From Brachybacterium faecium DSM 4810 (GTDB lineage: Bacteria; Actinomycetota; Actinomycetes; Actinomycetales; Dermabacteraceae): a stretch of 64,000 nt of DNA. The notes below the pieces were generated by a model that made no database searches, had not been told where the DNA came from, and saw only the letters and a program-made list of their open reading frames with translations. The stretch spans positions 434,001 through 498,000 of the forward strand of contig CP001643.1 in assembly GCA_000023405.1 (NCBI GenBank), written 5' to 3'. Position numbers and translations under genes: made by a program. Positions 16,611 to 25,174 of the stretch are shown here, in pieces. How positions within the stretch are numbered: the stretch's first letter is position 1; every line of letters begins with the position of its first letter.

Positions 16611-17758
16611 AGCATCATCATGATCTGTGCGGAGGCGAGGCCCAGGAAGGTGCCGGCGAAGGAGCCGATCAGCGCCATCAGCACGCCGACCGGCACCAGC
16701 TGCCGGTTGAACGCCGAGGCCACCACGGGCGCGGAGGCGATGCCGCCGATGTTCGCCGTCGAGGCGACCGCGAGGGAGAACAGCTCGGTCCGGGTGAGCT
16801 TCGCATAGATGACCATGATCGCCGCATGGATCAGCACCACCAGCAGGCCGATCAGCAGGTACAGCGGCGCCTGCGTGATGGCGGAGAAATCGGAGCCGGA
16901 CGCGATCTGGCCGATCACCACGAAGAGCATCAGGGTGGCGATCTCGGAAGAGCCGGCCGTCGCCCCCAGCGGGGTCACCGCGATGATCAGGCCCAGCACG
17001 GAGACGATGACGATCGTCCAGGTGGTGGCGTTGATGACCTGCCCCCACTCGGGCAGCATCCCGCCCACCCAGATCGCGACGGAGGAGACGAAGATCGAGC
17101 CGAAGATGACGATCGCGAGCGAGGTGGCGGTGACCGGGCGCTTCTCGTCGTCGGCCTCTCCCGCGTGGGTGTCGAGGTAGGAGGTGTCCGCCTTCGTCCA
17201 CCGGTTGAAGCGCGGAGAGACGGCGACCGAGGCGAACATCAGCATCAGCCAGATCGAATAGATCAGGGTGTCGGTGATCAGCGCGTAGCCGAAGATGTTC
17301 TCCGGGGCCTGCAGGATGTCCTGCACCGCGACCATGTTCGCGCTGCCCCCGGTCCAGGAGGCCAGCAGGGCGCCGAACACCTTCCACGCCTCGGAGTGCA
17401 GGAAGCCCTGGAAGATCGCGTACACCCCGATCATCGAGGCGAACAGCGAGGCGGAGGCGACGAACATCGTCAGCAGCAGCTTCGGCCCGAGACGGATGAT
17501 CTTGCGCAGGTCGCAGCCGAACAGGAACAGCAGGATCATCGCCGGCAGCAGCACGTCCTTGACCTGCGCGATGGGTTCGCGGGTGGCGTCGTCCTGGCCG
17601 AACACCCCCAGCGAGTTGAGGGTCGCGCACAGCAGGTACATCAGCACCATGCCCGGCACGAACCTGAACAGCTTCCAGCCGGTCGTGCGCTCGAGCACGA
17701 TCAGCAGGCCGGACAGTCCCAGCAGGACACCCAGCATCAGCACTCCGTCGGTGATCAC
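16607..17758 (-). CDS. DUF819 family multi-pass membrane protein (putative transporter)
   Basis: 383 aa with about ten to twelve hydrophobic segments. Conserved family stretches include LFLFGCDLRKI, LLASWTGGSANMVA, and near the end TANIGGIASAPVVA; the glycine-rich turns resemble an inverted-repeat carrier. Its substrate is not known from sequence. Here it is translationally coupled to a dipeptide epimerase and an NlpC/P60 peptidase, so uptake of murein peptides is a reasonable guess. The GTG at 17758 is chosen for its AGGAG site 7 bases upstream; the open frame extends to 17851, but that part runs through a terminator. Confidence 0.85.
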   Translation of the reverse strand: MITDGVLMLGVLLGLSGLLIVLERTTGWKLFRFVPGMVLMYLLCATLNSLGVFGQDDATREPIAQVKDVLLPAMILLFLFGCDLRKIIRLGPKLLLTMFVASASLFASMIGVYAIFQGFLHSEAWKVFGALLASWTGGSANMVAVQDILQAPENIFGYALITDTLIYSIWLMLMFASVAVSPRFNRWTKADTSYLDTHAGEADDEKRPVTATSLAIVIFGSIFVSSVAIWVGGMLPEWGQVINATTWTIVIVSVLGLIIAVTPLGATAGSSEIATLMLFVVIGQIASGSDFSAITQAPLYLLIGLLVVLIHAAIMVIYAKLTRTELFSLAVASTANIGGIASAPVVASAFNRQLVPVGVLMALIGSFAGTFLGLASAQIMMML

Positions 17759-17801
17759 GGGGAACTCCTCGTTCTTCGGGGAAGGGGAAGCCGCCCGGAG
17801 A

Positions 17802-17862
17802 CAAAAAATCGGAAGCACCGGGGACCGGCACCTCGGGCGAGGCGCGATCACGGTGCTTCCGA
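17802..17862 (-). terminator. Intrinsic terminator with T tract in the DUF819 leader
   Basis: On the minus strand TCGGAAGCACCG (17862-17851) pairs perfectly with CGGTGCTTCCGA (17820-17809) and is followed at once by ATTTTTTGT. The 30-base loop contains a second small hairpin (CCTCG with CGAGG). This is the only hairpin I noticed in the window followed by a run of six T. It ends DUF3870 transcription, but it also lies only about 44 bases before the DUF819 start, so it could act as an attenuator for that operon. Confidence 0.9.
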
Positions 17863-17911
17863 CGGGGTCCGGTCCTGTGAAGTCCCGGGCGGACGGCGAG
17901 CGGTTATCGAA

Positions 17912-18232
17912 TTATGCCGACGGTGCGGCCGAGAGGCCGCGGTACTTCGCGGCGGCGCTGCGCACAGCGGCGGCGAGCGCCCTCTGCGAGGACCCGTGAT
18001 ACCTCTCGGTGATCGACTCCACCAGCGCGTCCTCCTCGAGGAGCGGGCGGCCCACCAGCAGCTCGCGGACGAACTCGACGGTGAGCGTCAGCATGGCGGT
18101 GCAGTCCGCATCGAGGATGACGTGCGTCTCAGTATCGACCACGAGACCGATGAAGAAAAGCCCCCACTGCGAGGTGATCGGATTGTTGGTCGGGGACTTC
18201 GCCTCGCCGGTGAGGTAGATCGTCTGCGCCAT
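17912..18232 (-). CDS. DUF3870 domain protein
   Basis: 106 aa, no membrane segment. The whole length matches the style of DUF3870: an N-terminal YLTGEAKSPTNNPIT, then WGLFFIGLVVDTETHVILDADCTAML, and a C-terminal YHGSSQRALAAAV. The Asp-Ala-Asp-Cys stretch is its most striking conserved segment. The function is unknown. It is the first gene upstream of the DUF819/epimerase/NlpC operon and is separated from it by the T-tract terminator. Confidence 0.8.
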   Translation of the reverse strand: MAQTIYLTGEAKSPTNNPITSQWGLFFIGLVVDTETHVILDADCTAMLTLTVEFVRELLVGRPLLEEDALVESITERYHGSSQRALAAAVRSAAAKYRGLSAAPSA

Positions 18233-18289
18233 GGACGCAGACTAGCGGGGCGGAGGGGCACGAGCGCCCGGGCGCCGCGCGTGCTGGTC

Positions 18290-19030
18290 TCAGGCCTCGG
18301 TGACCGGGCCCGTCACGTCGTAGCGCAGCCAGACGCTGCCGTCCTCGAGGGGCTCGGCGCTCGTGAGGGAGAACGCGATCGGCACGGGCGCGGAGTGCTT
18401 CTGGTTCGCCTCGAACAGGGAATGGGTGTGGTTCTCCCCGTCGGCCGTGGGCATGAGCACGAGGCTGATCTCGTCGCACAGTCCGTCGCGGACCATCGAC
18501 CAGTTCAGGGTGCCCCCGCCGCCGAGGATGATCTCCTCCACGGAGAAGACCTCCCCGATCCTGCGCACCGCCTCGGCCATGTCCAGCTGCTCGTCACCGG
18601 CGAGGAGGTAGGAGACGCCGACGGACCGCAGATGGGCCTTGAAGGCCTCGCTGGCCGAGGCCGGGATCAGCTCGACGATGTGCGCCTCGACGTCGAAGTA
18701 CGTGAAGGAGCTGCGATCCCAGGGCAGGGTCCCGGAGCGGTCCACCGCGAAGTAGAACACCTCGGCGTCCGTCTCGGCGAGGAAGTCGCCGGCGGGCACG
18801 GGCTCGCTCGGCTCGGCGAGCTCGAGCGCGGGGGCGTCGCCCAGGATCGCCCGGCTCGTCCCGCTGCCGCTGAGCCAGCCGCGGTGGCCGGTGAAGAACC
18901 GGTCCTTGCCCAGGAACAGGTCGAAGTACAGCTTCTGGGACCGCATGCCCACCGACGTGGGGTTCGCAATCCCGTCGATCTTCCCGTTGAGCAGCGTGTG
19001 CATGTGGCAGATGATCCTCGGGCGTGACAT
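18290..19030 (-). CDS. RibD C-terminal/dihydrofolate reductase-like protein
   Basis: 246 aa. The fold of the RibD C-terminal/DHFR family is indicated by PRIICHMHTLLNGKIDG at the start, and by the nucleotide-binding LGGGGTLNWSMVRDGLCDEI at about residue 165-185, followed by the closing beta strands. Members reduce pyrimidine or pterin compounds with NADPH, but most stand-alone forms are uncharacterised. No riboflavin or folate gene is near. The ATG at 19030 has a GGAAG site. The 232 bp beyond, up to the GH15 gene, contains short GCGTCACT direct repeats (19183-19205) and no gene. Confidence 0.8.
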   Translation of the reverse strand: MSRPRIICHMHTLLNGKIDGIANPTSVGMRSQKLYFDLFLGKDRFFTGHRGWLSGSGTSRAILGDAPALELAEPSEPVPAGDFLAETDAEVFYFAVDRSGTLPWDRSSFTYFDVEAHIVELIPASASEAFKAHLRSVGVSYLLAGDEQLDMAEAVRRIGEVFSVEEIILGGGGTLNWSMVRDGLCDEISLVLMPTADGENHTHSLFEANQKHSAPVPIAFSLTSAEPLEDGSVWLRYDVTGPVTEA

Positions 19031-19262
19031 CGCACTTCCTTCGTGAGCAGGGGCCGACGGGCGCGCGCGGCGCGAGGCGACGCAGAGCCCCGGTGTGGTC
19101 GGCAGGGGCGATGCCGAGCGTAGGGGCGTCGCGCGGGCCGGGGGAGGCCCTGTGAGTACCTGCCCTGCCAGGGCCTGTCAGGGCGTCACTGCGTCACTGC
19201 GTCACCGCGTCGGCTCGTCACGGTGCTGACGCCCGCGGAGGATCGCCGCGGGGCACCGGCGC

Positions 19263-21224
19263 TCACGCGTCGGCGGGCACCGCCTCGGCGAGGGCGTCGA
19301 CGGCGCGGATCAGGCCCAGATGGCTGAACGCCTGGGGGAAGTTCCCGGCCATCCTGCCGGCGGAGCTGTCGTACTCCTCGGCCAGCAGATCCAGATCGTT
19401 CGCGCAGCCCAGCAGCTGGTCCATCAGCGCCACGGCCTCGTCGCGCCGCCCGGAGGCGGCGTACTGCTCGACCAGCCAGAAGCAGCACACCAGGAAGGGG
19501 TGCTCGTCTCCGGGCAGGCCGTCCTGGCCCTGGGTGCGGTAGCGCAGGATCAGTCCGTCCTCGGTGCGCAGGTCCTGTTCGATGCGGGCGACGGTCGCGA
19601 GCATGTGCGGGTCGTCGGCCGGCAGGAACCCGGTGTGGGGGATCTGCAGGAGCGAGGCGTCGACCTCGGTGCTGCCGTAGGTCTGGGTGAACGCGCCGTC
19701 GGGGCCGACGCCGCGGGTGAGGACCTCCTCGCGCACCTGCGCGCGAAGCCGCGTCCACCGGGCCAGATCCTCGGCGGAGGCGGGCAGGCCGTGCTCCTCG
19801 ACCGCGCGGATGGCCCGGTCGAAGGTCGTCCACACCATCACCCGGCCGTGGGTGAAGAACGCCGGTTCGCCGCGCATCTCCCAGATGCCCTGATCGGGCA
19901 CGTCGATCCGCTCCGCGGTGAAGCGCACCAGCGCCTTCTGCAGCGGCCACGACCAGCGCGACTCCTCGACGCCGTGATCGCGCATCATCGCCAGCGCGAT
20001 CATCACCTCGCCCACCACATCGGCCTGGTACTGCGCGGCGGCGCCGTTGCCGACCCGCACCGGGGTGGAGCCCGCGTAGCCGGGCAGATGCGTCAGCTCC
20101 CGCTCCGGCAGGTTCCGGTCCCCGGTGATCGAGTACATGATCTGCAGCCGCTCCGGATCCCCGGCGATCGCGCGCAGCAGCCAGTCGCGCCAGGTCGCGG
20201 CCGCGTCGACGTGGTCATGGGACAGCAGCGCCTCGAGCGACAGCGCCGCATCCCGCAGCCAGCAGAAGCGGTAGTCCCAGTTGCGCACCCCGCCGAAGTC
20301 CTCGGGCAGGCTGGTGGTGGCCGCGGCGATGATCCCACCGGTGCGCCGATGGGTGAGGGCGCGCAGCACCAGCAGCGACCGCGCCACCGGACCCGAGTAC
20401 TCCTCCTCCACACGCACCTGGCCGAGCCACGAGGACCAGCCCTCGGAGGTCCGGACGAGCTCCGCGCCGACATCGGGCGCCGCCGGCACCTCCTGCCAGG
20501 AGGGGAACCAGGTCAGCACCCACGAGGCGGTCTCCTCGGCGGCGAGGCGATGGCTGCCGCGATGCGCGCGGCCCTCGGCCCGCAGGGCGGGGCCGTGCAG
20601 GGCGATGCCGTCACCGCCGGCCACGGCGATCAGCACGTGCGCCCCGGAGCTGTCCGCGCCGCGGCGCACCCAGGGCACCGCCTGGCCGTACTCGAAGCGG
20701 ATCATCAGCTCCTGCACCACCTCGACCTCACCCTCGGTGCAGGTCACCGTGCGCACCAGATCGGAGTGATCGTCCACGTCCCCTGCGAGGGAGGTCGCGC
20801 TGCCCGGCGAGGAGCCGGGGGTGGAGCCCGTCGGCTCCCCGGCCGCGGAACCGGCACCCTCCGAGCTGGTCGTCGCGCTCCCGTCGGCCCGGCCGCCGCC
20901 GTCGATCGGCAGGAACTCCGTGACGATCGCGGCGCCGGTGGGGGAGCGCCAGACCGTCTCGAGCACCATCGTGCCCGGCAGATAGCGGCGGGAGAGCACC
21001 TCGCCGTCCGCGATGCGCAGCGACCAGTGGCCGTGCGAATCGTCCCCGAGCAGCGAGCAGAACAGCGCATCGGAGTCGAAGCGGGGCATGCACAGCCAGT
21101 CGATGTCCCCGTCGCGGGTCACGAGCGCCGTGGTGCGCTGGTCCGAGAGCAGGGCGTGGTCTTCGATGAGCGGGCTCCTCATGTCTCCCAGTTCATCACG
21201 GACGATCCGTCCCGCGGAGCTCAT
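19263..21224 (-). CDS. Glycoside hydrolase family 15 protein (glucoamylase/trehalase-like)
   Basis: 653 aa. An N-terminal beta-sandwich (about 15-250) is followed by the GH15 (alpha/alpha)6 barrel; the family hallmark RNWDYRFCWLRDAALSLEAL lies near residue 315, with WEMRGEPAFFTHGRVMVW and NFPQAFSHLGLI later. GH15 enzymes release glucose from alpha-glucans or trehalose. There is no leader, so it is likely cytoplasmic. A 40-residue Gly/Ser/Thr/Ala-rich insert (around DGSATTSSEGAGSAAGE) interrupts the sandwich domain. The ATG at 21224 overlaps the GH53 stop (ATGA); an in-frame ATG at 21182 is an alternative. An alpha-glucan or trehalose enzyme at the end of a galactan operon is unexpected. Confidence 0.87.
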   Translation of the reverse strand: MSSAGRIVRDELGDMRSPLIEDHALLSDQRTTALVTRDGDIDWLCMPRFDSDALFCSLLGDDSHGHWSLRIADGEVLSRRYLPGTMVLETVWRSPTGAAIVTEFLPIDGGGRADGSATTSSEGAGSAAGEPTGSTPGSSPGSATSLAGDVDDHSDLVRTVTCTEGEVEVVQELMIRFEYGQAVPWVRRGADSSGAHVLIAVAGGDGIALHGPALRAEGRAHRGSHRLAAEETASWVLTWFPSWQEVPAAPDVGAELVRTSEGWSSWLGQVRVEEEYSGPVARSLLVLRALTHRRTGGIIAAATTSLPEDFGGVRNWDYRFCWLRDAALSLEALLSHDHVDAAATWRDWLLRAIAGDPERLQIMYSITGDRNLPERELTHLPGYAGSTPVRVGNGAAAQYQADVVGEVMIALAMMRDHGVEESRWSWPLQKALVRFTAERIDVPDQGIWEMRGEPAFFTHGRVMVWTTFDRAIRAVEEHGLPASAEDLARWTRLRAQVREEVLTRGVGPDGAFTQTYGSTEVDASLLQIPHTGFLPADDPHMLATVARIEQDLRTEDGLILRYRTQGQDGLPGDEHPFLVCCFWLVEQYAASGRRDEAVALMDQLLGCANDLDLLAEEYDSSAGRMAGNFPQAFSHLGLIRAVDALAEAVPADA

Positions 21225-22924
21225 CGCTCGTGCGTCGCGCCCAGCTCGGCGAGGACCTCGGGCAGCGCCGCTCCGGAGAAGTCGAACATCGCCTGGTTCT
21301 CCCAGGCGTTCCCCGAGCTCGGATCCTCCGGGTCCCAACCGGCCCCCTCGACCGCAGTCCAGGCCGGCTCCCAGTACACGACGCCGCGTCCTCGGCGGCC
21401 CTCGGCCGCGACGGTGACGTCCTGGACCGCGCGGAAGAAGGCCGCCTGCCCGTCGGGCGTGGGCGGGTATCCCTCGGGCAGGTCCGTCTCCGCATCGACG
21501 ATGTTGGGGAACGGCGCGCGGGGATCGTCCTCGAGGGTGAATGGATAGGCGGTCTCGACCACGATCACGTCCCGCTCGTAGCGGGTGCCGAGCGTGGTGA
21601 CCGCTTCCTGCAGGTCCGCGAGGGTGCCGTGCCAGTAGGGGTAATAGGACAGACCGATCACGTCCAGAGGGACCTCACGCGAGACTGCCTCATCGAGCCA
21701 CCAGGTCAACCCCTCGATGCCGTCTTGGAGGTTCGTCAGGTGCAGCATCACCTCTGCCGCGGGAAACACCTCGGCCACCGCCCCGGCGCCGGCGCGCAGG
21801 AACCGCGCGAGGTTCTCCCACTGAGCGCCCTCGACGCCGTCCTCCGGATCCACGTCCCACGTCTGGCCGTGCGGCCACAGCATGCCCGGGTTGATCTCGT
21901 TGCCCACTTGGACCATAGCGACATCCACACCGGCATCGCGCAGCAGCGTCAGCGTGGAGCGGGTGTGCTCGGCGACAGCATCCTCCAGCTGCTGGGGATC
22001 GTGCTGCACCCATGCCGCGGGCACATGCTGCGCACCGGGATCCGTCCAGGTGTCGGAATAGTGGAAATCGACCAGCACGTCCATGCCCGCGTCCCGGATC
22101 CGGCGAGCCATCCCCACGGTCCGCTCCGGCGTGCAGTACCCGTCGGCCGGGTCCACCCAGACTCGCAGGCGGCCGAGGGACGCCCCGCTGCGCCCCATCA
22201 GCTCGACGGGATCGACCGGCTCGGCGCCGTCCGGCGTGGTGTATACGGCGCCGTGCTCCTCGTTCTTCGGGACGCCGGAGAGATCCACCCCGCGCACCGT
22301 GCGCGTGGCCAGGTCCGGCGTGAAGCGGAGCTCGTCGACCTGCGCCCACGCGCCCTCGACGCCGCTGACGCGCAGGGTGATGTCGAGGGCTCCGCGAGCG
22401 GCCGGCGCGCTCACTGCGAGTTCGAGCCAGGTGCCTTCGGCTCCCGTCACGGGCACGTGCACATGAGAGGTGCGGCCCTGGTTGCGCAGCTCGAGGGAGG
22501 CGGCTCGGCCATCCCCGCCGGCCCGCACCAGCGCACGCAGGGTGATGTCGCCGCCCTGACCCACGACGACCCGCTGCGAGACGGCGACCTCCTGGCCGGG
22601 GGTGGGCTCGAGATGGAGCACGTGCGGGCGCCCGCCTGCGGCCCGGACCTCCGCCGCGGAGGACTGACCGGAGACGCTCCACCGCGACAGCCCCTCGGCG
22701 AACCCGGGATTCGCCGGCTGGGCCGCCGCCCGCGCCTCGGCTTCCGGAGACGGTGCGGCCAGGAGCACGCCGGTGCCCAGCACCGCCCCCGTAGCGGCGA
22801 GCCCGCCCAGATAGCGCCGGGACAGGGTCGCCGCTCCGTGCGAGCCGTGCGAGGCGGCGTCACGGCGTCCGGGCCCCGGGGCGGCTCCGGCCGAGGCGGC
22901 GGGGGAGCGGTGGGTGGGCATCAT
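21221..22924 (-). CDS. Exported GH53 endo-beta-1,4-galactanase
   Basis: 567 aa. A Tat-type leader with SRRYLGG and a hydrophobic stretch ends near AEARA (residue 65). Residues about 70-205 form a beta-sandwich of the galactose-binding or CBM type. The GH53 TIM barrel begins at RGVDLSG (211). The acid/base is E343 in QVGNEINPG and the nucleophile E457 in VVETAYPF. GH53 enzymes cleave beta-1,4-galactan, the side chain of pectic type I arabinogalactan. GGGAGAA precedes the start. It follows the GH42 gene in one operon and overlaps the GH15 gene. Confidence 0.93.
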   Translation of the reverse strand: MMPTHRSPAASAGAAPGPGRRDAASHGSHGAATLSRRYLGGLAATGAVLGTGVLLAAPSPEAEARAAAQPANPGFAEGLSRWSVSGQSSAAEVRAAGGRPHVLHLEPTPGQEVAVSQRVVVGQGGDITLRALVRAGGDGRAASLELRNQGRTSHVHVPVTGAEGTWLELAVSAPAARGALDITLRVSGVEGAWAQVDELRFTPDLATRTVRGVDLSGVPKNEEHGAVYTTPDGAEPVDPVELMGRSGASLGRLRVWVDPADGYCTPERTVGMARRIRDAGMDVLVDFHYSDTWTDPGAQHVPAAWVQHDPQQLEDAVAEHTRSTLTLLRDAGVDVAMVQVGNEINPGMLWPHGQTWDVDPEDGVEGAQWENLARFLRAGAGAVAEVFPAAEVMLHLTNLQDGIEGLTWWLDEAVSREVPLDVIGLSYYPYWHGTLADLQEAVTTLGTRYERDVIVVETAYPFTLEDDPRAPFPNIVDAETDLPEGYPPTPDGQAAFFRAVQDVTVAAEGRRGRGVVYWEPAWTAVEGAGWDPEDPSSGNAWENQAMFDFSGAALPEVLAELGATHER

Positions 22925-22960
22925 CGTTCTCCCTGTCGTCGTTCCTGGAGGAGATCGCCG

Positions 22961-25018
22961 TCAGTCGGCGGCGACCGGTTCGGGGGCGGAGGCGTGGGCG
23001 AAGGCGACACCGCCGGCCGGGATCTCGAGCGTGCCGATCCCGTCGACAGGGGCGGCCACAGCCTCCCCGGTGTGATTGAGCGCGATGAGGTGGCGGCTGC
23101 CGTCCTCCCCGACGCGCTCGAGGAGCTCGACGTCCTCGGGTGCGTCGCGGGTCGCGATCCGAGCGCTCTCGTACACGTCGCCGAACAGCGCAGAGAGGTC
23201 CTCGACGCCGAGGTCCGAGGCGAGATACCACGCCCGACCGGCTCCGTGGTCGTGTCGGGTGGCGGCGGCCCCTCCGGGCACGGGTCCGTCCATATAGGTG
23301 CCGACGGCCTCGGCCCCGGCGAGATGGAGGTCCTCGCACCACACGCTGGAGCGCAGCGGCTTCCCGTGGATCACCAGGCGCGCCTCCTCGTCCTGGCGCA
23401 GCGGGCAGAACTCGTGGACCTCGAGGCCGAGCACCGGGGCGAGGGCCGCGTTCAAGCCGCCCTCGCGCACGCCGTCCTCCCCATCGACGATCCCGGAGAA
23501 GGGACCGACCACGAGCTGGCCGCCGCCGCGCACGTACTCGGAGAGGTTCGCGGCGGCCGCATCGGTGAGCAGGTAGGAGGCCGGAGCCAGGACCAGCCGG
23601 TATCCGCTGAGGTCGTCCTCGGGGTGGGCGAAGTCGACCGCGACGTGGTCGCGCCACAGCCGCTCGTACCAGGTCTGGATCTGTGCGCGATGGCTGAGCG
23701 CGATGGAGGGCCTCCACGGGAGGTCCTGCGCCCAGTGCGACTCCCAGTCCCACAGGATCGCCACGTCGGCCTCGACGCGAGAACCGCGCAGGTCCGCGAG
23801 TCCGTCGAGGCATCTGCCGAGCTCCGTGACCTCGCGCCAGACCCGGCTGTCGGTGCCGGCGTGAGGGAGCATCGCCGAGTGGAATTTCTCGGCCCCCTTG
23901 CGGGAGGCGCGCCACTGGAAGAACATCACCGCGTCCGCCCCGCGCCCCACGTGCGAGAGCGAGTTGCGGGCCATCTCGCCGGGCTTCTTGGCGACGTTGC
24001 GGTCCTGCCAGTTCACCCCCGAGGTGGAGTGTTCCATGAGCATCCACGGACGTCCGCGGGCGATCGACCGTGTGAGGTCCGCGTCGAAGGCCAGCTCGAC
24101 GAAATTCCGCTCGTCGGCCGCGATCAGGTAGTGGTCGTTGGAGACCACGTCGACCTCGTCCGCCCACGCCCACAGATCGATGTTCGGGCAGGTGTGAGCC
24201 ATGAAGTTCGTGGTCACCGGGACGTGCGGGGTGATCTCGTGCAGCACGTCCCGCTCTGCGCGGAAGCAGTCGAGGATCTGAGCGGAGCTGAAGCGGCGCC
24301 AGTCGAGCTCGAGCGAGGGGTTCTGCATCGAGGGGGTGGGCAGCGGAGCGTGGATGTCCTCCGGATCTCCGAAGGTCTGCCCCCAGAACGCGGTGCCCCA
24401 GGCTGTGTTGACGGCGTCCAGCGAGCCGTAGCGCTCGAGCACCCAGCGGCGGAACGCCTCCTGAGAGAAGCTCGAGAAGCTCTCGCCGACGGGAGCGCCG
24501 TACTCGTTGTGCACGTGCCAGAGCGCGAGCGCCGGGTGGTCGCCGTAGCGTTCGGCGAGGGCCCGGGTGATGCCTGTCGCCGCGTCGCGGTAGGCGGGGG
24601 CAGAGGGGCAGGCCATGCCGCGGGAGCCGGGGCCGAGGGCGCGGCCCGCGCGGTCGACCACGCGGGCCTCGGGGTGGTCGCGGAAGAACCATGCCGGGGG
24701 AGCGGCCGTGGGCGTGCCCAGGTCGATGCGGATTCCGGCCTCGTGAAGCAGTGCGAAGATCTCGTCCAGCCACGCCCAGTGGAACTCCCCGCGGCGTGGC
24801 TCGAGGCTCGCCCAGGAGAACATTCCGATGCTCACCAGATTCACGCCCGCCTCGCGCATCAGGCGCACGTCGTCGACCCAGGTCTGCCGGGTCCACTGCT
24901 CGGGGTTGTAGTCGCCGCCGTAGGCGAGTCCCTCGAGCCCGAGCGGCCAGGAGGGGCGGCGCACGGCACCGGCCGGCGATGCGGTGGGCGAGGAGAACTG
25001 GAATCGATCACGGGTCAT
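22961..25018 (-). CDS. GH42 beta-galactosidase
   Basis: 685 aa, full family length. The N-terminal catalytic barrel opens with YGGDYNPEQW (33-42). The acid/base is E172 in WHVHNEYG and the nucleophile E329 in MLMEHST. A central trimerisation domain and a C-terminal beta domain follow. No leader is present, so it acts on imported galacto-oligosaccharides in the cytoplasm. The ATG at 25018 is first in an operon GH42-GH53-GH15 and is divergent from the ABC importer operon, with a LacI-type operator between them. The open frame upstream to 25111 runs through that operator and is not used. Confidence 0.94.
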   Translation of the reverse strand: MTRDRFQFSSPTASPAGAVRRPSWPLGLEGLAYGGDYNPEQWTRQTWVDDVRLMREAGVNLVSIGMFSWASLEPRRGEFHWAWLDEIFALLHEAGIRIDLGTPTAAPPAWFFRDHPEARVVDRAGRALGPGSRGMACPSAPAYRDAATGITRALAERYGDHPALALWHVHNEYGAPVGESFSSFSQEAFRRWVLERYGSLDAVNTAWGTAFWGQTFGDPEDIHAPLPTPSMQNPSLELDWRRFSSAQILDCFRAERDVLHEITPHVPVTTNFMAHTCPNIDLWAWADEVDVVSNDHYLIAADERNFVELAFDADLTRSIARGRPWMLMEHSTSGVNWQDRNVAKKPGEMARNSLSHVGRGADAVMFFQWRASRKGAEKFHSAMLPHAGTDSRVWREVTELGRCLDGLADLRGSRVEADVAILWDWESHWAQDLPWRPSIALSHRAQIQTWYERLWRDHVAVDFAHPEDDLSGYRLVLAPASYLLTDAAAANLSEYVRGGGQLVVGPFSGIVDGEDGVREGGLNAALAPVLGLEVHEFCPLRQDEEARLVIHGKPLRSSVWCEDLHLAGAEAVGTYMDGPVPGGAAATRHDHGAGRAWYLASDLGVEDLSALFGDVYESARIATRDAPEDVELLERVGEDGSRHLIALNHTGEAVAAPVDGIGTLEIPAGGVAFAHASAPEPVAAD

Positions 25019-25093
25019 GAGGCATGACCATGGCACGTCACGGAGGGTGCACGCAAGCGAAACGGGAGCATACGCCCGCGACTGGCTGCACTC

Positions 25094-25122
25094 TTGACTG
25101 TAAACGATCACAGTTCTACGCT
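25094..25122 (+). promoter_or_regulatory. Promoter of the first ABC importer operon with an 18-bp LacI-type operator
   Basis: A -35 box TTGACT (25094-25099) and a -10 box TACGCT (25117-25122) are 17 bases apart. The palindrome ACTGTAAACGATCACAGT (25097-25114) overlaps the -35 and fills the spacer, so a bound repressor would block polymerase. It has a central CG as expected for LacI-family sites. Its location in the divergent gap suggests control of the GH42 operon too. A near-identical site occurs at 44447-44464. Confidence 0.8.
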
Positions 25123-25174
25123 TCTGGCCTCACCACTCGGCCCCGAGCGGGCCGTCCATCGCAAGGAGGCGAGC

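Noticed and set aside
21230..25027. 1265-residue open frame on the plus strand
   Set aside because: It lies antisense to the GH53 and GH42 genes, has no recognisable motif, and its composition is typical of the mirror frame of very GC-rich genes.
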